Counted from the first letter of the stretch, positions 34,553 to 43,120 are shown. The stretch is 64,000 bases of DNA from Phaeobacter cretensis (GCF_047372505.1 NZ_JBKBEU010000001.1:3534001-3598000), one strand, 5' to 3'. The notes: generated by a model from the letters alone, not told the origin. A program made the numbers and translations.

Positions 34553-36203
34553 CATAAGCCTCCCGATCAAATTCTGCGGCAATGACAGTAAAACGATCTG
34601 ACTGCTGTGCTTCTGTCAGTGCTGCACGCAGGGCTGTGCGATCGCGGACGCGGATCCCATTCCCGCCAAAGGCCCGCCCGATCGCTGCAAAGTCATGTTG
34701 ACCAAAATCAACCCCTGCATTGTCGAGCTGACGTTTCCGTTGTTTCAGGTCGATCAACGCGAGGCTGGCATCGACGAAGACCACGAAGATCGGAGCTACG
34801 CACAGTTCTGTTGCTGTAGACAATTCACCGGCCACCATCAAAAAACCGGCGTCGCCCGAAAAGCCGACAACCGTACGCTGAGGTTGCGCCAGCTTGCGTC
34901 CAATGGCCATGGGTACGGCGCAACCCATCGTACAAAGGCCCGTAGATTGGATCAATGCGCGGGGTTCATGGCAGCGCCACATCTGTGAGAGTAAGATGCG
35001 GTGGGCACCGCTGTCAGCACTCGCTAGGGTGTCAGCGGGCAGGGTGGCCTGACATTCCTCAATGATGGCGGCAGGTCCCCATTCTGTCTTGGCGGTGAAG
35101 GCTGTATTGAGCGCATCACGGGCAGCTTTTGGCTGACCTTCGGGCCAGCGTGCGAGCGTTGTTTGGGCCTCATCCGCAAGCTGCGCCCCGACCGTCAGGG
35201 CGCGCAGGCTGGGCACAATGCCCGCGACGAGCGTGAGATCGGCGGCGTGCATGTAGTGGGTGTTGTCTTCGGCTGCGATGTCGATCACCCGCTGCCGGGT
35301 GCAATCCCAGGCATTGCGCCAGCCAGGCCGCATCTCGATCGGGTCATACCCAAGAGCTAGGATCAGATCGGCCTCTCGTACCAGCGGAAGAAGATGCCGA
35401 TCCGCGAGCGGAGACAGTCCTGCACCACCAAGGCAAAGAGAGTGATCTTCGGGCAGGATCCCCTTCGCTTTGTAGCTGGTCACAAATGGGATCTGGTTTA
35501 ACTCAAGAAAAGCCAGCAGCGCTGAGCCAGCATCCTCGGCAATCGCGTCGAGACCAATTACGGCCAAGGGGCGCTCTGCTTTAGCAATCCAAGCGCGCGC
35601 CTGCGCCAGATCTGCGGGCTGCGGCTGTGTCGCTCTGGCAGGCGCGAGGCAAGGGCGGTGGGCGCCGGCAGGCGCATCGGCGACAGAAATCGGTACATCA
35701 ATATGCACTGGGCCGTTGCGAGGGGCTGTTGCAATACGTACGGCCTTATCGGCAATCACCCCGGCTGCGTCCGCATCAAGCCTGAAGCTGGCTTTTGTGA
35801 TCGGGGTAAAGACCGCCTGATGATCCAGCACCTGATGGGTATAGGTTGCAGCCTCTGACGCATCAACGCAGCCTGTCAGGACCAGCATTGGAACGCGGTC
35901 CTGATGGGCATTGGCCACAACATTTACACCGTTCAGCGCGCCGGGGCCTAGCGTCGCCACAAGGATGACCGGTGCGTGATCACTGTGATGCACACCTTCG
36001 CCCATGAAGCCCGCGCTGTTTTCATGTTTGGCAAGGTGAAAAGCAATACCCGCCTTTGTCAGCGCATCTACGAGGGTCAGAACCTCACCACCGGGCATGC
36101 CAAAAGCATGACGGCATCCCGCTGCATATAGTCGCTGGGCCAGTACATCCGCCGCCCGCAATGGTTCTGTGGCGCCTGTGGCCGCGGTGTCGGTCTGTGT
36201 CAT
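34539..36203 (-). CDS. Thiamine-diphosphate-dependent enzyme, acetolactate synthase-like
   Basis: The 554-residue protein has the three-domain ThDP layout. The activating Glu is in LAKHENSAGFMGE. The cofactor motif starts GDAGFLMVAGELSTATEL, a GDG-type motif with Ala at the third position, and ends VFVDASLALIDLKQ, where Asp replaces the usual Asn. Relatives include acetolactate synthase, sulfoacetaldehyde acetyltransferase and 2-oxoacid decarboxylases. It is coupled to a class III CoA-transferase, recalling the oxc/frc pairing, but its sequence does not look like oxalyl-CoA decarboxylase. The reaction remains open. Confidence 0.85.
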   Translation of the reverse strand: MTQTDTAATGATEPLRAADVLAQRLYAAGCRHAFGMPGGEVLTLVDALTKAGIAFHLAKHENSAGFMGEGVHHSDHAPVILVATLGPGALNGVNVVANAHQDRVPMLVLTGCVDASEAATYTHQVLDHQAVFTPITKASFRLDADAAGVIADKAVRIATAPRNGPVHIDVPISVADAPAGAHRPCLAPARATQPQPADLAQARAWIAKAERPLAVIGLDAIAEDAGSALLAFLELNQIPFVTSYKAKGILPEDHSLCLGGAGLSPLADRHLLPLVREADLILALGYDPIEMRPGWRNAWDCTRQRVIDIAAEDNTHYMHAADLTLVAGIVPSLRALTVGAQLADEAQTTLARWPEGQPKAARDALNTAFTAKTEWGPAAIIEECQATLPADTLASADSGAHRILLSQMWRCHEPRALIQSTGLCTMGCAVPMAIGRKLAQPQRTVVGFSGDAGFLMVAGELSTATELCVAPIFVVFVDASLALIDLKQRKRQLDNAGVDFGQHDFAAIGRAFGGNGIRVRDRTALRAALTEAQQSDRFTVIAAEFDREAYDGLI

Positions 36204-36284
36204 AAAATCCGCCCTTCGTGAACAAGTTCCGCCAAATTGCCGGAACCGGGGAAGGTTGCAAGCCTCCTCACGCGGGTGTGAGCG

Positions 36285-36827
36285 TTAAGGCGCCGAGCGA
36301 GCGGCGATTTGGGCAATGGCATCAAGATGTTGATCTAATTCTGAGGCAATCACCGCCAGCTCAGTACCTCCTTCACCCAGATAGGGGGCAAAGACATAGG
36401 TCGCAGTTTTGTAGGACAGGGTAGCGCGGCCTCCTGGATCTTCGGTCACATAGAGTCGGATTGGAGCCTCAATCATTGCAGCGGTAGAGGTGCGCAAGAC
36501 TCGGACGGCGTATTTATTGTTGAAAATGCCGATAACACGGTTGCCGGGAATGGTGATGCCACGGGCGGCGGCGGCCTTGGTCGGGCCCGCTTTTGTCACA
36601 ACGGCAAGGCCTTGTGCCTTGGTTGCTGCGATGACGTCCCGGATCAGCTGTTGATAGGGTTTGGCTGTTGTATGCACTGCCCAGCCTGGGCGGCCTGCAA
36701 TGGTTTCCGCCATGGCTGCGCGCGGCAGCAATACCGTTGTGGCAAGGATGACTGTCAGTGACGCCAAAACAATCAGGCGAGCACGGCTCATCTGGAGCAT
36801 CAGAAACTTTGAATGAAACAATGCCAT
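36285..36827 (-). CDS. Exported DUF302 protein
   Basis: The 180-residue protein has a signal-like N-terminus (ARLIVLASLTVILATTVLLPRAAMA) and a DUF302 domain with RDVIAATKAQGLAVVTK, GIFNNKYAVRVL and IRLYVTEDPGGRATLSY. AGGAG about 5 nt before 36827 supports this start, giving a longer n-region; a Met at 36791 is an alternative. DUF302 proteins often occur with sulfur-oxidation genes but have no proven function. It follows the YeeE transporter on the same strand as soxSR, with 124 bp between, so it is probably the last gene of the leftward sox operon. Confidence 0.8.
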   Translation of the reverse strand: MALFHSKFLMLQMSRARLIVLASLTVILATTVLLPRAAMAETIAGRPGWAVHTTAKPYQQLIRDVIAATKAQGLAVVTKAGPTKAAAARGITIPGNRVIGIFNNKYAVRVLRTSTAAMIEAPIRLYVTEDPGGRATLSYKTATYVFAPYLGEGGTELAVIASELDQHLDAIAQIAARSAP

Positions 36828-36951
36828 GGTCTCCTTTGTTGCTTGTTAGCCTCAACCTTTGTGTTGTGAGGTGCACAGATGCGCTGGATGCCAAGCTATC
36901 TTGTTCGCGCAGATTTGCCGGTCACATTGCCGTGGGATTGACAGTTGAGCG

Positions 36952-38022
36952 TCAGGCGGGGCGGCGAAAACCAACGATTAGCTGGCGCAGTCCAAGTGCC
37001 GCGCCAGCGAAGATCGATAGAAATGTGATGGGGGCTGAGAGCGATAGCAGTGAAAACGCACTTAACCCTTGGCCAACCGTGCATCCCATAGCGATGACGG
37101 CACCAATACCCATAATCGCCGCTCCGATGATCTGACGGCGTAGTTCTCTAGGGTCCTCACAGGCTTCCCAGCGGAAATGCCCTTTGAGGAAAGAGCCGAT
37201 GAAGGCCCCTAGCCACACACCGCTAACTGAGCCGACAGCAAAGCTGATTGGGCGTAGACTGCCCGTCATGCTCCACATGATTGTTTCGCCCAAGGGGGCG
37301 GAGAAAGAGTGTGAGACGACCGGAACCGCGTCAAAACCGGTGCGCGAGATATAGCTGCTACCGGCCCAGCCGCTGACGATTGCAACGGCTACGATGATGG
37401 CCCAGCCGATTGCGGCAGGGTTGTCTCGAACCTCGCGTCCGGCAGTTGACACCAACAAGAGAGCGCCGCCGATTGCAAAACCAATGGATGTGACTGAAAA
37501 TCCTAAGTAATCAGACAGGTGGTAGGCGATGCTGGCGGGCAGATCATCGGTGATAGTCTGCTGTAGGAAAAACAAATTCCGCAACGGCGCGAGCGGTCCT
37601 GCGAGGATCACAAATGTTGAAACACCCATCACCAGTACAATGACAAAGCTGCGCAGATCTCCACCACCCAACCGAGCGATAGCGCCGTAGCCACACATGC
37701 CGCAAAGGGCCATACCATAGCCGAACAGTAACCCGCCGCCGATAGAGGCCAGGGGCATCCAGCGAATGGCCAGATATTGCGACTCTACCGGATCCAGCCA
37801 GTCAAAGGCAATCAGTCCGAAACTTCCCAGGATGGCCATGCCGATGGCCATGCCCCACATGCGCATGCGCAGGGATGAGCCACCATAGAGCAGGTCTTCA
37901 ATGGCACCCAGCGTACAGAAACGGCCCAGACGTGCGGTCAATCCCAATAAAACGCCACCAAACAAACCCAGAAGTGCGGTCAGGTGTGTGTCACTTAGAA
38001 AGTCAAACAGGGTTTCGGACAT
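36952..38022 (-). CDS. YeeE/YedE-family sulfur-compound transporter (SoxT-like)
   Basis: The 356-residue protein has nine or ten membrane helices and the conserved Cys motifs of YeeE/YedE proteins: GRFCTLGAIEDLLYGG, LCGMCGYGAIARLGGGDLRSF and MGCTVGQGLSAFS. YeeE takes up thiosulfate through such cysteines, and homologues in sox clusters are called SoxT. It lies 94 bp downstream of soxR on the same strand. A role in importing thiosulfate or a sulfur intermediate, perhaps for signalling to SoxR, is inference. Confidence 0.87.
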   Translation of the reverse strand: MSETLFDFLSDTHLTALLGLFGGVLLGLTARLGRFCTLGAIEDLLYGGSSLRMRMWGMAIGMAILGSFGLIAFDWLDPVESQYLAIRWMPLASIGGGLLFGYGMALCGMCGYGAIARLGGGDLRSFVIVLVMGVSTFVILAGPLAPLRNLFFLQQTITDDLPASIAYHLSDYLGFSVTSIGFAIGGALLLVSTAGREVRDNPAAIGWAIIVAVAIVSGWAGSSYISRTGFDAVPVVSHSFSAPLGETIMWSMTGSLRPISFAVGSVSGVWLGAFIGSFLKGHFRWEACEDPRELRRQIIGAAIMGIGAVIAMGCTVGQGLSAFSLLSLSAPITFLSIFAGAALGLRQLIVGFRRPA

Positions 38023-38116
38023 GTCAGCTGAGCTCCGCCGTTTGAGATGGCCGCATTGCTGCCGATTGGGGCATTAGCAACCTGGGTTTGAGGCGAGAAG
38101 CGCAGGGCGCGTGAGG

Positions 38117-38479
38117 TCAGTCATCCTTGCAAAACAGGTCGTAGACGACCTCCAGAATTCGGCGAGGCCGCTCATCGGCCAAACGGTAGTAGATGGCTTT
38201 GCCTTCACGGCGAGGGATAACCAGCCCTTCCAGTCGCAGGCGGGAAAGCTGTTGCGACACAGCAGCCTGCCGCGCGGAGAGCAGCTCTTCCAGCTCAGTT
38301 ACGGATTTCTCGCCTGACACCAGATGGCACAGGATCATCAAACGCCCTTCGTGGCTGATCGCCTTAAGAAAATTCGAGGCGCGCGTGGCATTATCCACCA
38401 TCGTGTCGAGATCTTCAGGCGCCATATCGGCGGAAAACTGCGGCAAGGCCATATTGGGTTTCTCTTCTGGTTCAATCAT
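38117..38479 (-). CDS. soxR: SoxR, ArsR-family repressor of sox genes
   Basis: This ArsR-type winged-helix protein (120 residues from 38479) has FLKAISHEGRLMILCHLVSGEKSVTELEELLSARQAAVSQQLSRL and the wing REGKAIYYRLA. SoxR represses sox operons and is relieved when persulfide forms on its Cys pair; here Cys are in LMILCHLV and the C-terminal LFCKDD. The start ATG overlaps the soxS stop by 8 bp (ATGATTGA). Longer frames run within soxS. The inverted repeats before soxV, soxX, soxB and soxC are its expected targets. Confidence 0.92.
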   Translation of the reverse strand: MIEPEEKPNMALPQFSADMAPEDLDTMVDNATRASNFLKAISHEGRLMILCHLVSGEKSVTELEELLSARQAAVSQQLSRLRLEGLVIPRREGKAIYYRLADERPRRILEVVYDLFCKDD

Positions 38480-38933
38480 TGGTGCCAATTGGAGTCGTGT
38501 TCGCGGCGGGCGGTGTACCCTTGGCCGGAGGAGGAGGCGCTTCAAACCCCACATGTTCGTGCAACAGCCCTGATATCAGCGGCCAGAAGAAATCCTCTCC
38601 GGGGTAGCCTTCTAGTCTGGCCATCTCATGACCGTCTTCGACGATCAAGAAGGTTGGCGTGAATGTGACCCTGCGTGACAGTTTAAGTTTCACGGGCATG
38701 TTCCGCAGGTCGGCGCGGCGTAGCGGAGCGAATTTGCCCTCGTGCGTCTTGGGATAGATCGGTGCGATTTCCGCGTCCCAGCGCGCGCACCAGGCACAAC
38801 CGGGTTGTTCAACCATGATCAGCTCTGCGGCATCGAGGGGATCCATGGCAAAAAAAACAGACGCTAAACAGCCAAACGCTGCAGTTATCCTGCGGCCGGG
38901 GTTCAGCAGATAGGTCAAGGGAGGAAAGGCCAT
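38472..38933 (-). CDS. soxS: SoxS, periplasmic thioredoxin-like protein
   Basis: The 153-residue protein has a signal-like hydrophobic segment (residues ~15–36) and a thioredoxin-fold active site CAWC at 46–49, with the cis-Pro region TFTPTFLIV. SoxS reactivates the SoxYZ carrier by reducing it. The C-terminus has a Pro-rich tail. It is divergent from soxV and coupled to soxR by an 8-bp overlap. The 309-bp region between soxS and soxV holds a candidate SoxR site and otherwise nothing I can name. Confidence 0.9.
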   Translation of the reverse strand: MAFPPLTYLLNPGRRITAAFGCLASVFFAMDPLDAAELIMVEQPGCAWCARWDAEIAPIYPKTHEGKFAPLRRADLRNMPVKLKLSRRVTFTPTFLIVEDGHEMARLEGYPGEDFFWPLISGLLHEHVGFEAPPPPAKGTPPAANTTPIGTND

Positions 38934-39035
38934 GATGCGGTGTGTCTCGACGATCAGATTTGGTTCTGTGACATGTAGTCCTGGTGATCAAGCTGTGCCA
39001 TTGACGACCGTGGATTGACGGTGTCTATATGTAAT

Positions 39036-39052
39036 ACATAATTTGAATATGT
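39036..39052. promoter_or_regulatory. Candidate SoxR operator between soxS and soxV
   Basis: An inverted repeat ACATA-N7-TATGT contains the 10-bp core TAATTTGAAT (39039–39048). The same 10 bp occurs, on the other strand, in the palindrome before soxX (40715–40724). TGAAT is repeated at 39044 and 39052. The AT-rich site lies in the divergent promoter region, as expected for control of both sox transcripts. Confidence 0.55.
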
Positions 39053-39242
39053 GAATAGTACAAGTATTGGTGAGCACGATGGTGCGGTGGGCTATGCAAT
39101 GTGCTGATCAGAAATTGGGCGAAATATAGCCAACCCCCGATTTGATAGCCTGTGACATGCCGCTGGCATGAGGTTTGATCCATTCACTGCGGTATTCGGT
39201 GCTGCTAGATCAGGCGGATACGGCGGCAAAGGACGGGATAAG

Positions 39243-39980
39243 ATGCTGGAAATTTCTCTATTCGGGGCGCTTATTGCTGGGTTGCTCTCCTTTTTTACCC
39301 CCTGTGTCCTCCCGATGGTGCCTTTTTACCTGTCCTATATGGGCGGGCTGTCCATGGCGGAATTGCGCAGCGAAGGCGAGATTGCACCCGGCGCGCAGAG
39401 GCGGCTGATCGTGGCGTCGATCTGCTTTGCAGGCGGAGTGACCACAGTGTTTATGCTGATGGGCATGGGGGCTACCGCATTGGGGCAGGTTTTCGGGCAA
39501 TATTTGGATTTGCTTTCCTATGTCGCTGCGCTACTGCTATTGGTGTTTGGCCTGCATTTCCTGGGCGTGTTGCGCATTCCACTGCTTTACCGGGAGGCAC
39601 GGGTTGAAAGCTCGGCATCACCCTCGACCTTAGTCGGGGCCTATATGATGGGGCTTGCCTTTGGCTTTGGCTGGACACCCTGTGTGGGGCCGGCATTGGC
39701 ATCGATTCTGATGATTGCGTCTGGCATGGGCGACATCTGGCACGGTGGCTTACTACTGTTTGTCTATGGGGCTGCCATGACCGCGCCTTTTGTTATTGCA
39801 GCATTGTTTGCCCGACCGTTTCTAGGGTTTGTCGCACGGCACCGAGCGGCCTTTGCTTGGGTGGAGAAGGGCATGGGCGCAATGCTAGTTATCTTCGCCG
39901 TGCTGATTGCAACCGGCAGCGTACGGTATATTGCCGAAGCAATGATCCGTTGGTTCCCGGGCTTTGCAAGCATCGGCTGA
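39243..39980 (+). CDS. soxV: SoxV, CcdA-like membrane thiol transporter
   Basis: The 245-residue protein has six membrane helices and the two CcdA/DsbD cysteines in FFTPCVLPMVPFYLSYMGG and GWTPCVGPALASIL. It carries reducing equivalents from cytoplasmic thioredoxin to SoxW and the Sox carrier in the periplasm. The start at 39243 begins directly at the first helix; an upstream frame to 39168 adds 25 polar residues and a weaker start. It is the first gene of the rightward sox operon. Confidence 0.92.
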   Translation: MLEISLFGALIAGLLSFFTPCVLPMVPFYLSYMGGLSMAELRSEGEIAPGAQRRLIVASICFAGGVTTVFMLMGMGATALGQVFGQYLDLLSYVAALLLLVFGLHFLGVLRIPLLYREARVESSASPSTLVGAYMMGLAFGFGWTPCVGPALASILMIASGMGDIWHGGLLLFVYGAAMTAPFVIAALFARPFLGFVARHRAAFAWVEKGMGAMLVIFAVLIATGSVRYIAEAMIRWFPGFASIG

Positions 39981-40018
39981 CCGAAGAGTGCAGGCGGGCT
40001 GTAGTGAGAGGAAATAAT

Positions 40019-40594
40019 ATGAAACGACTTATTGTTGGATTGCTTTGGATGCTGCTCGCGGCGCCTGTTTCTGCGGTGGAAATGGGTGACGACGGCCTGC
40101 ACAAAGCCCCGTGGATGCGTGACACATTTAAGGATCTGCGGGAGGATCTTGAAGAAGCCAATGCAGAGGGGAAGCGGCTGGTTCTTTTCTTCGAGCAAAG
40201 AGGCTGCATCTATTGCACAAAGATGCACGAAGAGGTTTTCTCTAAGCCAAATATAGGCGACTATATCGCGGAGAATTTCTTTGTCGTGCAGCTCAATCTT
40301 TATGGCGACGTTGAGGTTACCGATTTCGACGGCGAGACCCTGTCGGAAAAGGATATGGCCCGCAAATGGGGCACTCTGTTTACGCCGACAATAATGTTCC
40401 TTCCACAAGATATGCCTGAGGTGCCGGCCCCGCAAGCTGCCGTGTCGGTGATGCCCGGTGCCTTTGGTGCTGGCACCACATTGGACATGTTCACATGGGT
40501 GAAAGAAGAACGTTATAAGCTTGATAATGGTGAAGATTTCCAGCGCTACCATGCCCGTCGTATTCAGGAACGCGACAATGGATCGGCTGACTAG
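40019..40594 (+). CDS. soxW: SoxW, periplasmic thioredoxin
   Basis: The 191-residue protein has a signal peptide MKRLIVGLLWMLLAAPVSA and a thioredoxin-like active site CIYC at 63–66 in FEQRGCIYCTKMHEEVF. The cis-Pro region is LFTPTIMFLP. SoxW accepts electrons from SoxV. GAGAGGA precedes the ATG by about 7 nt; longer upstream frames overlap soxV in another frame and are not used. It is followed by 222 bp before soxX, with a strong palindrome. Confidence 0.92.
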   Translation: MKRLIVGLLWMLLAAPVSAVEMGDDGLHKAPWMRDTFKDLREDLEEANAEGKRLVLFFEQRGCIYCTKMHEEVFSKPNIGDYIAENFFVVQLNLYGDVEVTDFDGETLSEKDMARKWGTLFTPTIMFLPQDMPEVPAPQAAVSVMPGAFGAGTTLDMFTWVKEERYKLDNGEDFQRYHARRIQERDNGSAD

Positions 40595-40712
40595 ACCAAG
40601 CGGCCGCAAGCGCCATATCGTACGCCGATGTTTCACTATTGCGGTCAGGGCTTAACGTTAGCTATCGCCATGACAACACTAGGTATCGATCGGTGAGATA
40701 AAAAATATAATG

Positions 40713-40732
40713 AAATTCAAATTACTGAATTT
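40713..40732. promoter_or_regulatory. Palindrome AAATTCA-N6-TGAATTT, candidate SoxR operator before soxX
   Basis: Perfect 7-bp arms flank a 6-bp spacer in the AT-rich soxW–soxX gap, 85 bp before the soxX start. It shares a 10-bp core with the soxS–soxV site and the same arm/spacer plan with the soxB–soxC site. SoxR in related bacteria is known to act at the soxV and soxX promoters, which fits. Confidence 0.7.
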
Positions 40733-40816
40733 GATGTTGCGTTGGGCGGTGGAGGTCGCCTAGGGTATCACTCAGCTAAGCACGCCATAAGCGCGTGGGA
40801 GCCAATGGGAGGAAAC

Positions 40817-41293
40817 ATGAAGCAAATATCTCTGACACTGGCAGCTTGTCTTGCCGGGACAGTCGCGTTTGCCGCTGATATTGCGCCTAAGAGCGTCGCC
40901 TATGATGACTATGGCGCTGTTGCTGCATCGCTGAGCGGTGCTACCGGGGATGTCGCCAGCGGCGCATTGTTGGTCGGTGACAAGTCGAAGGGCAATTGCG
41001 TTGCCTGCCATCAGGTGACCGTGCTGTCGGATGTGCCATTCCACGGTGAAATTGGCCCTGCGCTGGACGGGGCTGGCAGTCGCTGGAGCGAAGCTGAACT
41101 GCGTGGCCTGGTGGCCAATGCAAAGATGACATTTGAGGGCACGATGATGCCCGCCTTTTACAAGGTCGATGGCTTTATTCGTCCTGGTGACGCCTACACG
41201 GGCAAGGCCGGTAGTGAGCCGTTGCCGCCCATCCTGACAGCTCAGGAAATTGAAGATGTGGTCGCATTTCTTGCGACCTTGAAGGAAGACTGA
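40817..41293 (+). CDS. soxX: SoxX, monohaem cytochrome c of the SoxXA complex
   Basis: The 158-residue protein has a signal peptide ending near AFAADIAP, a single haem-binding motif CVACH at 61–65, and a Met ligand in FEGTMMPAFY. SoxXA oxidatively couples thiosulfate to the SoxY cysteine. GGGAGGAAAC precedes the ATG. It is the first gene after the SoxR-type palindrome and probably starts a transcript for soxXYZABCD. A hairpin follows right after the stop. Confidence 0.94.
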   Translation: MKQISLTLAACLAGTVAFAADIAPKSVAYDDYGAVAASLSGATGDVASGALLVGDKSKGNCVACHQVTVLSDVPFHGEIGPALDGAGSRWSEAELRGLVANAKMTFEGTMMPAFYKVDGFIRPGDAYTGKAGSEPLPPILTAQEIEDVVAFLATLKED

Positions 41294-41318
41294 CGCAAAA
41301 GACCGGGATCTTTTTGCG
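41294..41318 (+). promoter_or_regulatory. Hairpin directly after soxX
   Basis: CGCAAAAGA and TCTTTTTGCG form a 9-bp stem with one bulged T and a 6-nt loop, starting at the first base after the soxX stop and ending 25 bp before soxY. The T-run is in the stem, so it is not a classic terminator. It may stabilise the soxX message or set the soxX:soxY ratio. Confidence 0.45.
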
Positions 41319-41343
41319 CCATCAACGTCAAAGGAGACATACG

Positions 41344-41760
41344 ATGGAGTTCTCACGTCGCGACACCCTTGGTCTTGGCCTCGGAGCCGCTGCTCTGACC
41401 ATGCTACCCATGCGCGTGGTTGCTGCAGCCGAAGACCGAATCGCGGAGTTTACCGGAGGGGCTGATATGGCCGAAACTGGTTTAACACTGACCGCGCCGG
41501 AAATTGCTGAAAACGGTAACACGGTGCCGATTGCAGTCGACGCCCCCGGCGCCGCGGCCATCATGATTTTGGCCACTGGAAATCCGACCCCCGGCGTAGC
41601 GACATTTGCCTTTGGTCCCATGGCCGCGAGCCAATCAGCATCCACGCGGATCAGGCTTGCAGGTACACAGGACGTTGTTGCGGTTGCCAAAATGGCTGAT
41701 GGCAGCTTTGCCAAGGCCAGTGCGACCGTCAAGGTGACCATCGGCGGTTGCGGTGGCTAA
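41344..41760 (+). CDS. soxY: SoxY, sulfur-substrate carrier protein
   Basis: The 138-residue protein carries sulfur intermediates on a Cys in the C-terminal GGCGG motif, which is intact (VTIGGCGG at the very end). A twin-arginine signal MEFSRRDTLGLGLGAAAL is at the start, so the folded SoxYZ dimer is exported together. A strong AAGGAGA precedes the ATG; the longer frame from 41314 adds ten residues with no ribosome site. Confidence 0.95.
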   Translation: MEFSRRDTLGLGLGAAALTMLPMRVVAAAEDRIAEFTGGADMAETGLTLTAPEIAENGNTVPIAVDAPGAAAIMILATGNPTPGVATFAFGPMAASQSASTRIRLAGTQDVVAVAKMADGSFAKASATVKVTIGGCGG

Positions 41761-41814
41761 GTGCGAGTTGATCTGTAGTCCAGGCTCGCCCCATAGATAT
41801 CAGGAGTTTACGAA

Positions 41815-42144
41815 ATGGCATCCGGTGTAAAACCCCGCGTCAAAGTCCCCAAGAAAGCAGCCGCAGGTGATGCGGTGACCATCAAGACGCTGATCAGCCA
41901 CAAGATGGAAAGCGGTCAGCGTAAGGACAAGGAAGGCAACGTCATTCCACGGTCAATCATCAATCGCTTCACCTGCGAATTCAATGGTGAGAGTGTTGTT
42001 GATGTGGCCATGGAGCCTGCCATCTCGACCAATCCGTATTTCCAGTTTGACACAACGATCCCCGAAGCGGGTGAGTTCGTCTTCACCTGGTATGACGACG
42101 ACGGGTCAGTCTACACAGAACAAAAATCAATCGCGATTGGCTGA
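41815..42144 (+). CDS. soxZ: SoxZ, partner of SoxY
   Basis: The 109-residue protein has the SoxZ beta-sandwich pattern with VTIKTLISHKMESGQRKD, NRFTCEFNGE and FVFTWYDDDGSVYTEQ. It has no signal peptide and reaches the periplasm bound to SoxY. AGGAG lies 9 nt before the ATG. The 54-bp gap to soxY has no clear structure. Confidence 0.95.
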   Translation: MASGVKPRVKVPKKAAAGDAVTIKTLISHKMESGQRKDKEGNVIPRSIINRFTCEFNGESVVDVAMEPAISTNPYFQFDTTIPEAGEFVFTWYDDDGSVYTEQKSIAIG

Positions 42145-42217
42145 TCCCCTCCGGATCCATAGGCAAACGCTGCGTCCGGGACGTCGGGCGGAGCGACCAC
42201 CCAAGGGAGGAAACAAC

Positions 42218-43069
42218 ATGAACAATAAGGCAATCACCGCAATTGCCATGGCGATGGCACTGCCTGTCGCCGCCTTTGCCGGATCAGACAATGATACGCT
42301 GGTCGTCAATGAAGACATTGAGATGGTGACCAAGACGACTGCCCCCGCGCATGTCTCTGACGCGATGGATGAGGTTGTGTCGGGCTGGCATTTCCGCTCG
42401 GATGAGACGCAAGCCCTGCAGATGGATGATTTTGAAAATCCTGCGATGGTCTTTGTGGATCAGGCGCTTGACAGTTGGTCCAAAGTTGAGGGCACAGCCG
42501 AAAAATCCTGTTCGTCCTGTCATGGCGATGTTGAAGACAGCATGGCAGGGGTGCGGGCGGTCTATCCAAAATGGAACGAGGCCGCAGGCGAAGTTCGCAC
42601 TTTGAATATGCAAATCAACGACTGCCGTGAAAACCAGATGGGTGCGGAAGCCTGGAAATACACGGGCGGCAAGATGGCTGCGATGGAAGCGCTGATTTCA
42701 GTGCAATCGCGTGGCATGCCGGTAAGTGTAGCGATCGACGGACCTGCCCAGTCGACCTGGGAGCAAGGCAAGGAGATGTACTACACCCGTACCGGCCAGT
42801 TGGAGCTATCCTGCGCAAACTGCCATGAAGACAACTATGGCAACATGATCCGTGCCGACCATCTGAGCCAGGGTCAGATCAATGGTTTTCCGGTGTACCG
42901 CTTGAAGAATACCAAGCTGAACACGGCTCATGCACGCTTTAAGGGCTGCGTACGCGACACCCGGGCCGAAACCTATAAGCCGGGTTCGGCGGATTTTGTG
43001 GCTCTCGAGCTTTATGTCGCTTCGCGCGGCAATGGGCTGTCCGTTGAGGCGCCGTCTGTCCGCAATTAA
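42218..43069 (+). CDS. soxA: SoxA, dihaem cytochrome c of the SoxXA complex
   Basis: The 283-residue protein has a signal peptide (cleavage near AAFA) and two haem motifs, CSSCH at 98–102 and CANCH at 199–203, so it is the dihaem form. The active-site Cys, which ligates haem and forms the persulfide, is at about 244 in FKGCVRDTRAE. GGGAGGAAACAAC precedes the ATG. It pairs with SoxX. Confidence 0.95.
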   Translation: MNNKAITAIAMAMALPVAAFAGSDNDTLVVNEDIEMVTKTTAPAHVSDAMDEVVSGWHFRSDETQALQMDDFENPAMVFVDQALDSWSKVEGTAEKSCSSCHGDVEDSMAGVRAVYPKWNEAAGEVRTLNMQINDCRENQMGAEAWKYTGGKMAAMEALISVQSRGMPVSVAIDGPAQSTWEQGKEMYYTRTGQLELSCANCHEDNYGNMIRADHLSQGQINGFPVYRLKNTKLNTAHARFKGCVRDTRAETYKPGSADFVALELYVASRGNGLSVEAPSVRN

Positions 43070-43120
43070 ACACCGTTGCCCTGCATCAAACGTGGTGTGG
43101 GGCATGTTTTTGCTTATATC

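Noticed and set aside
39764..40636. 290-codon minus-strand frame across soxV and soxW
   Set aside because: It is antisense to two conserved genes and covers their intergenic gap; composition is that of a shadow frame.
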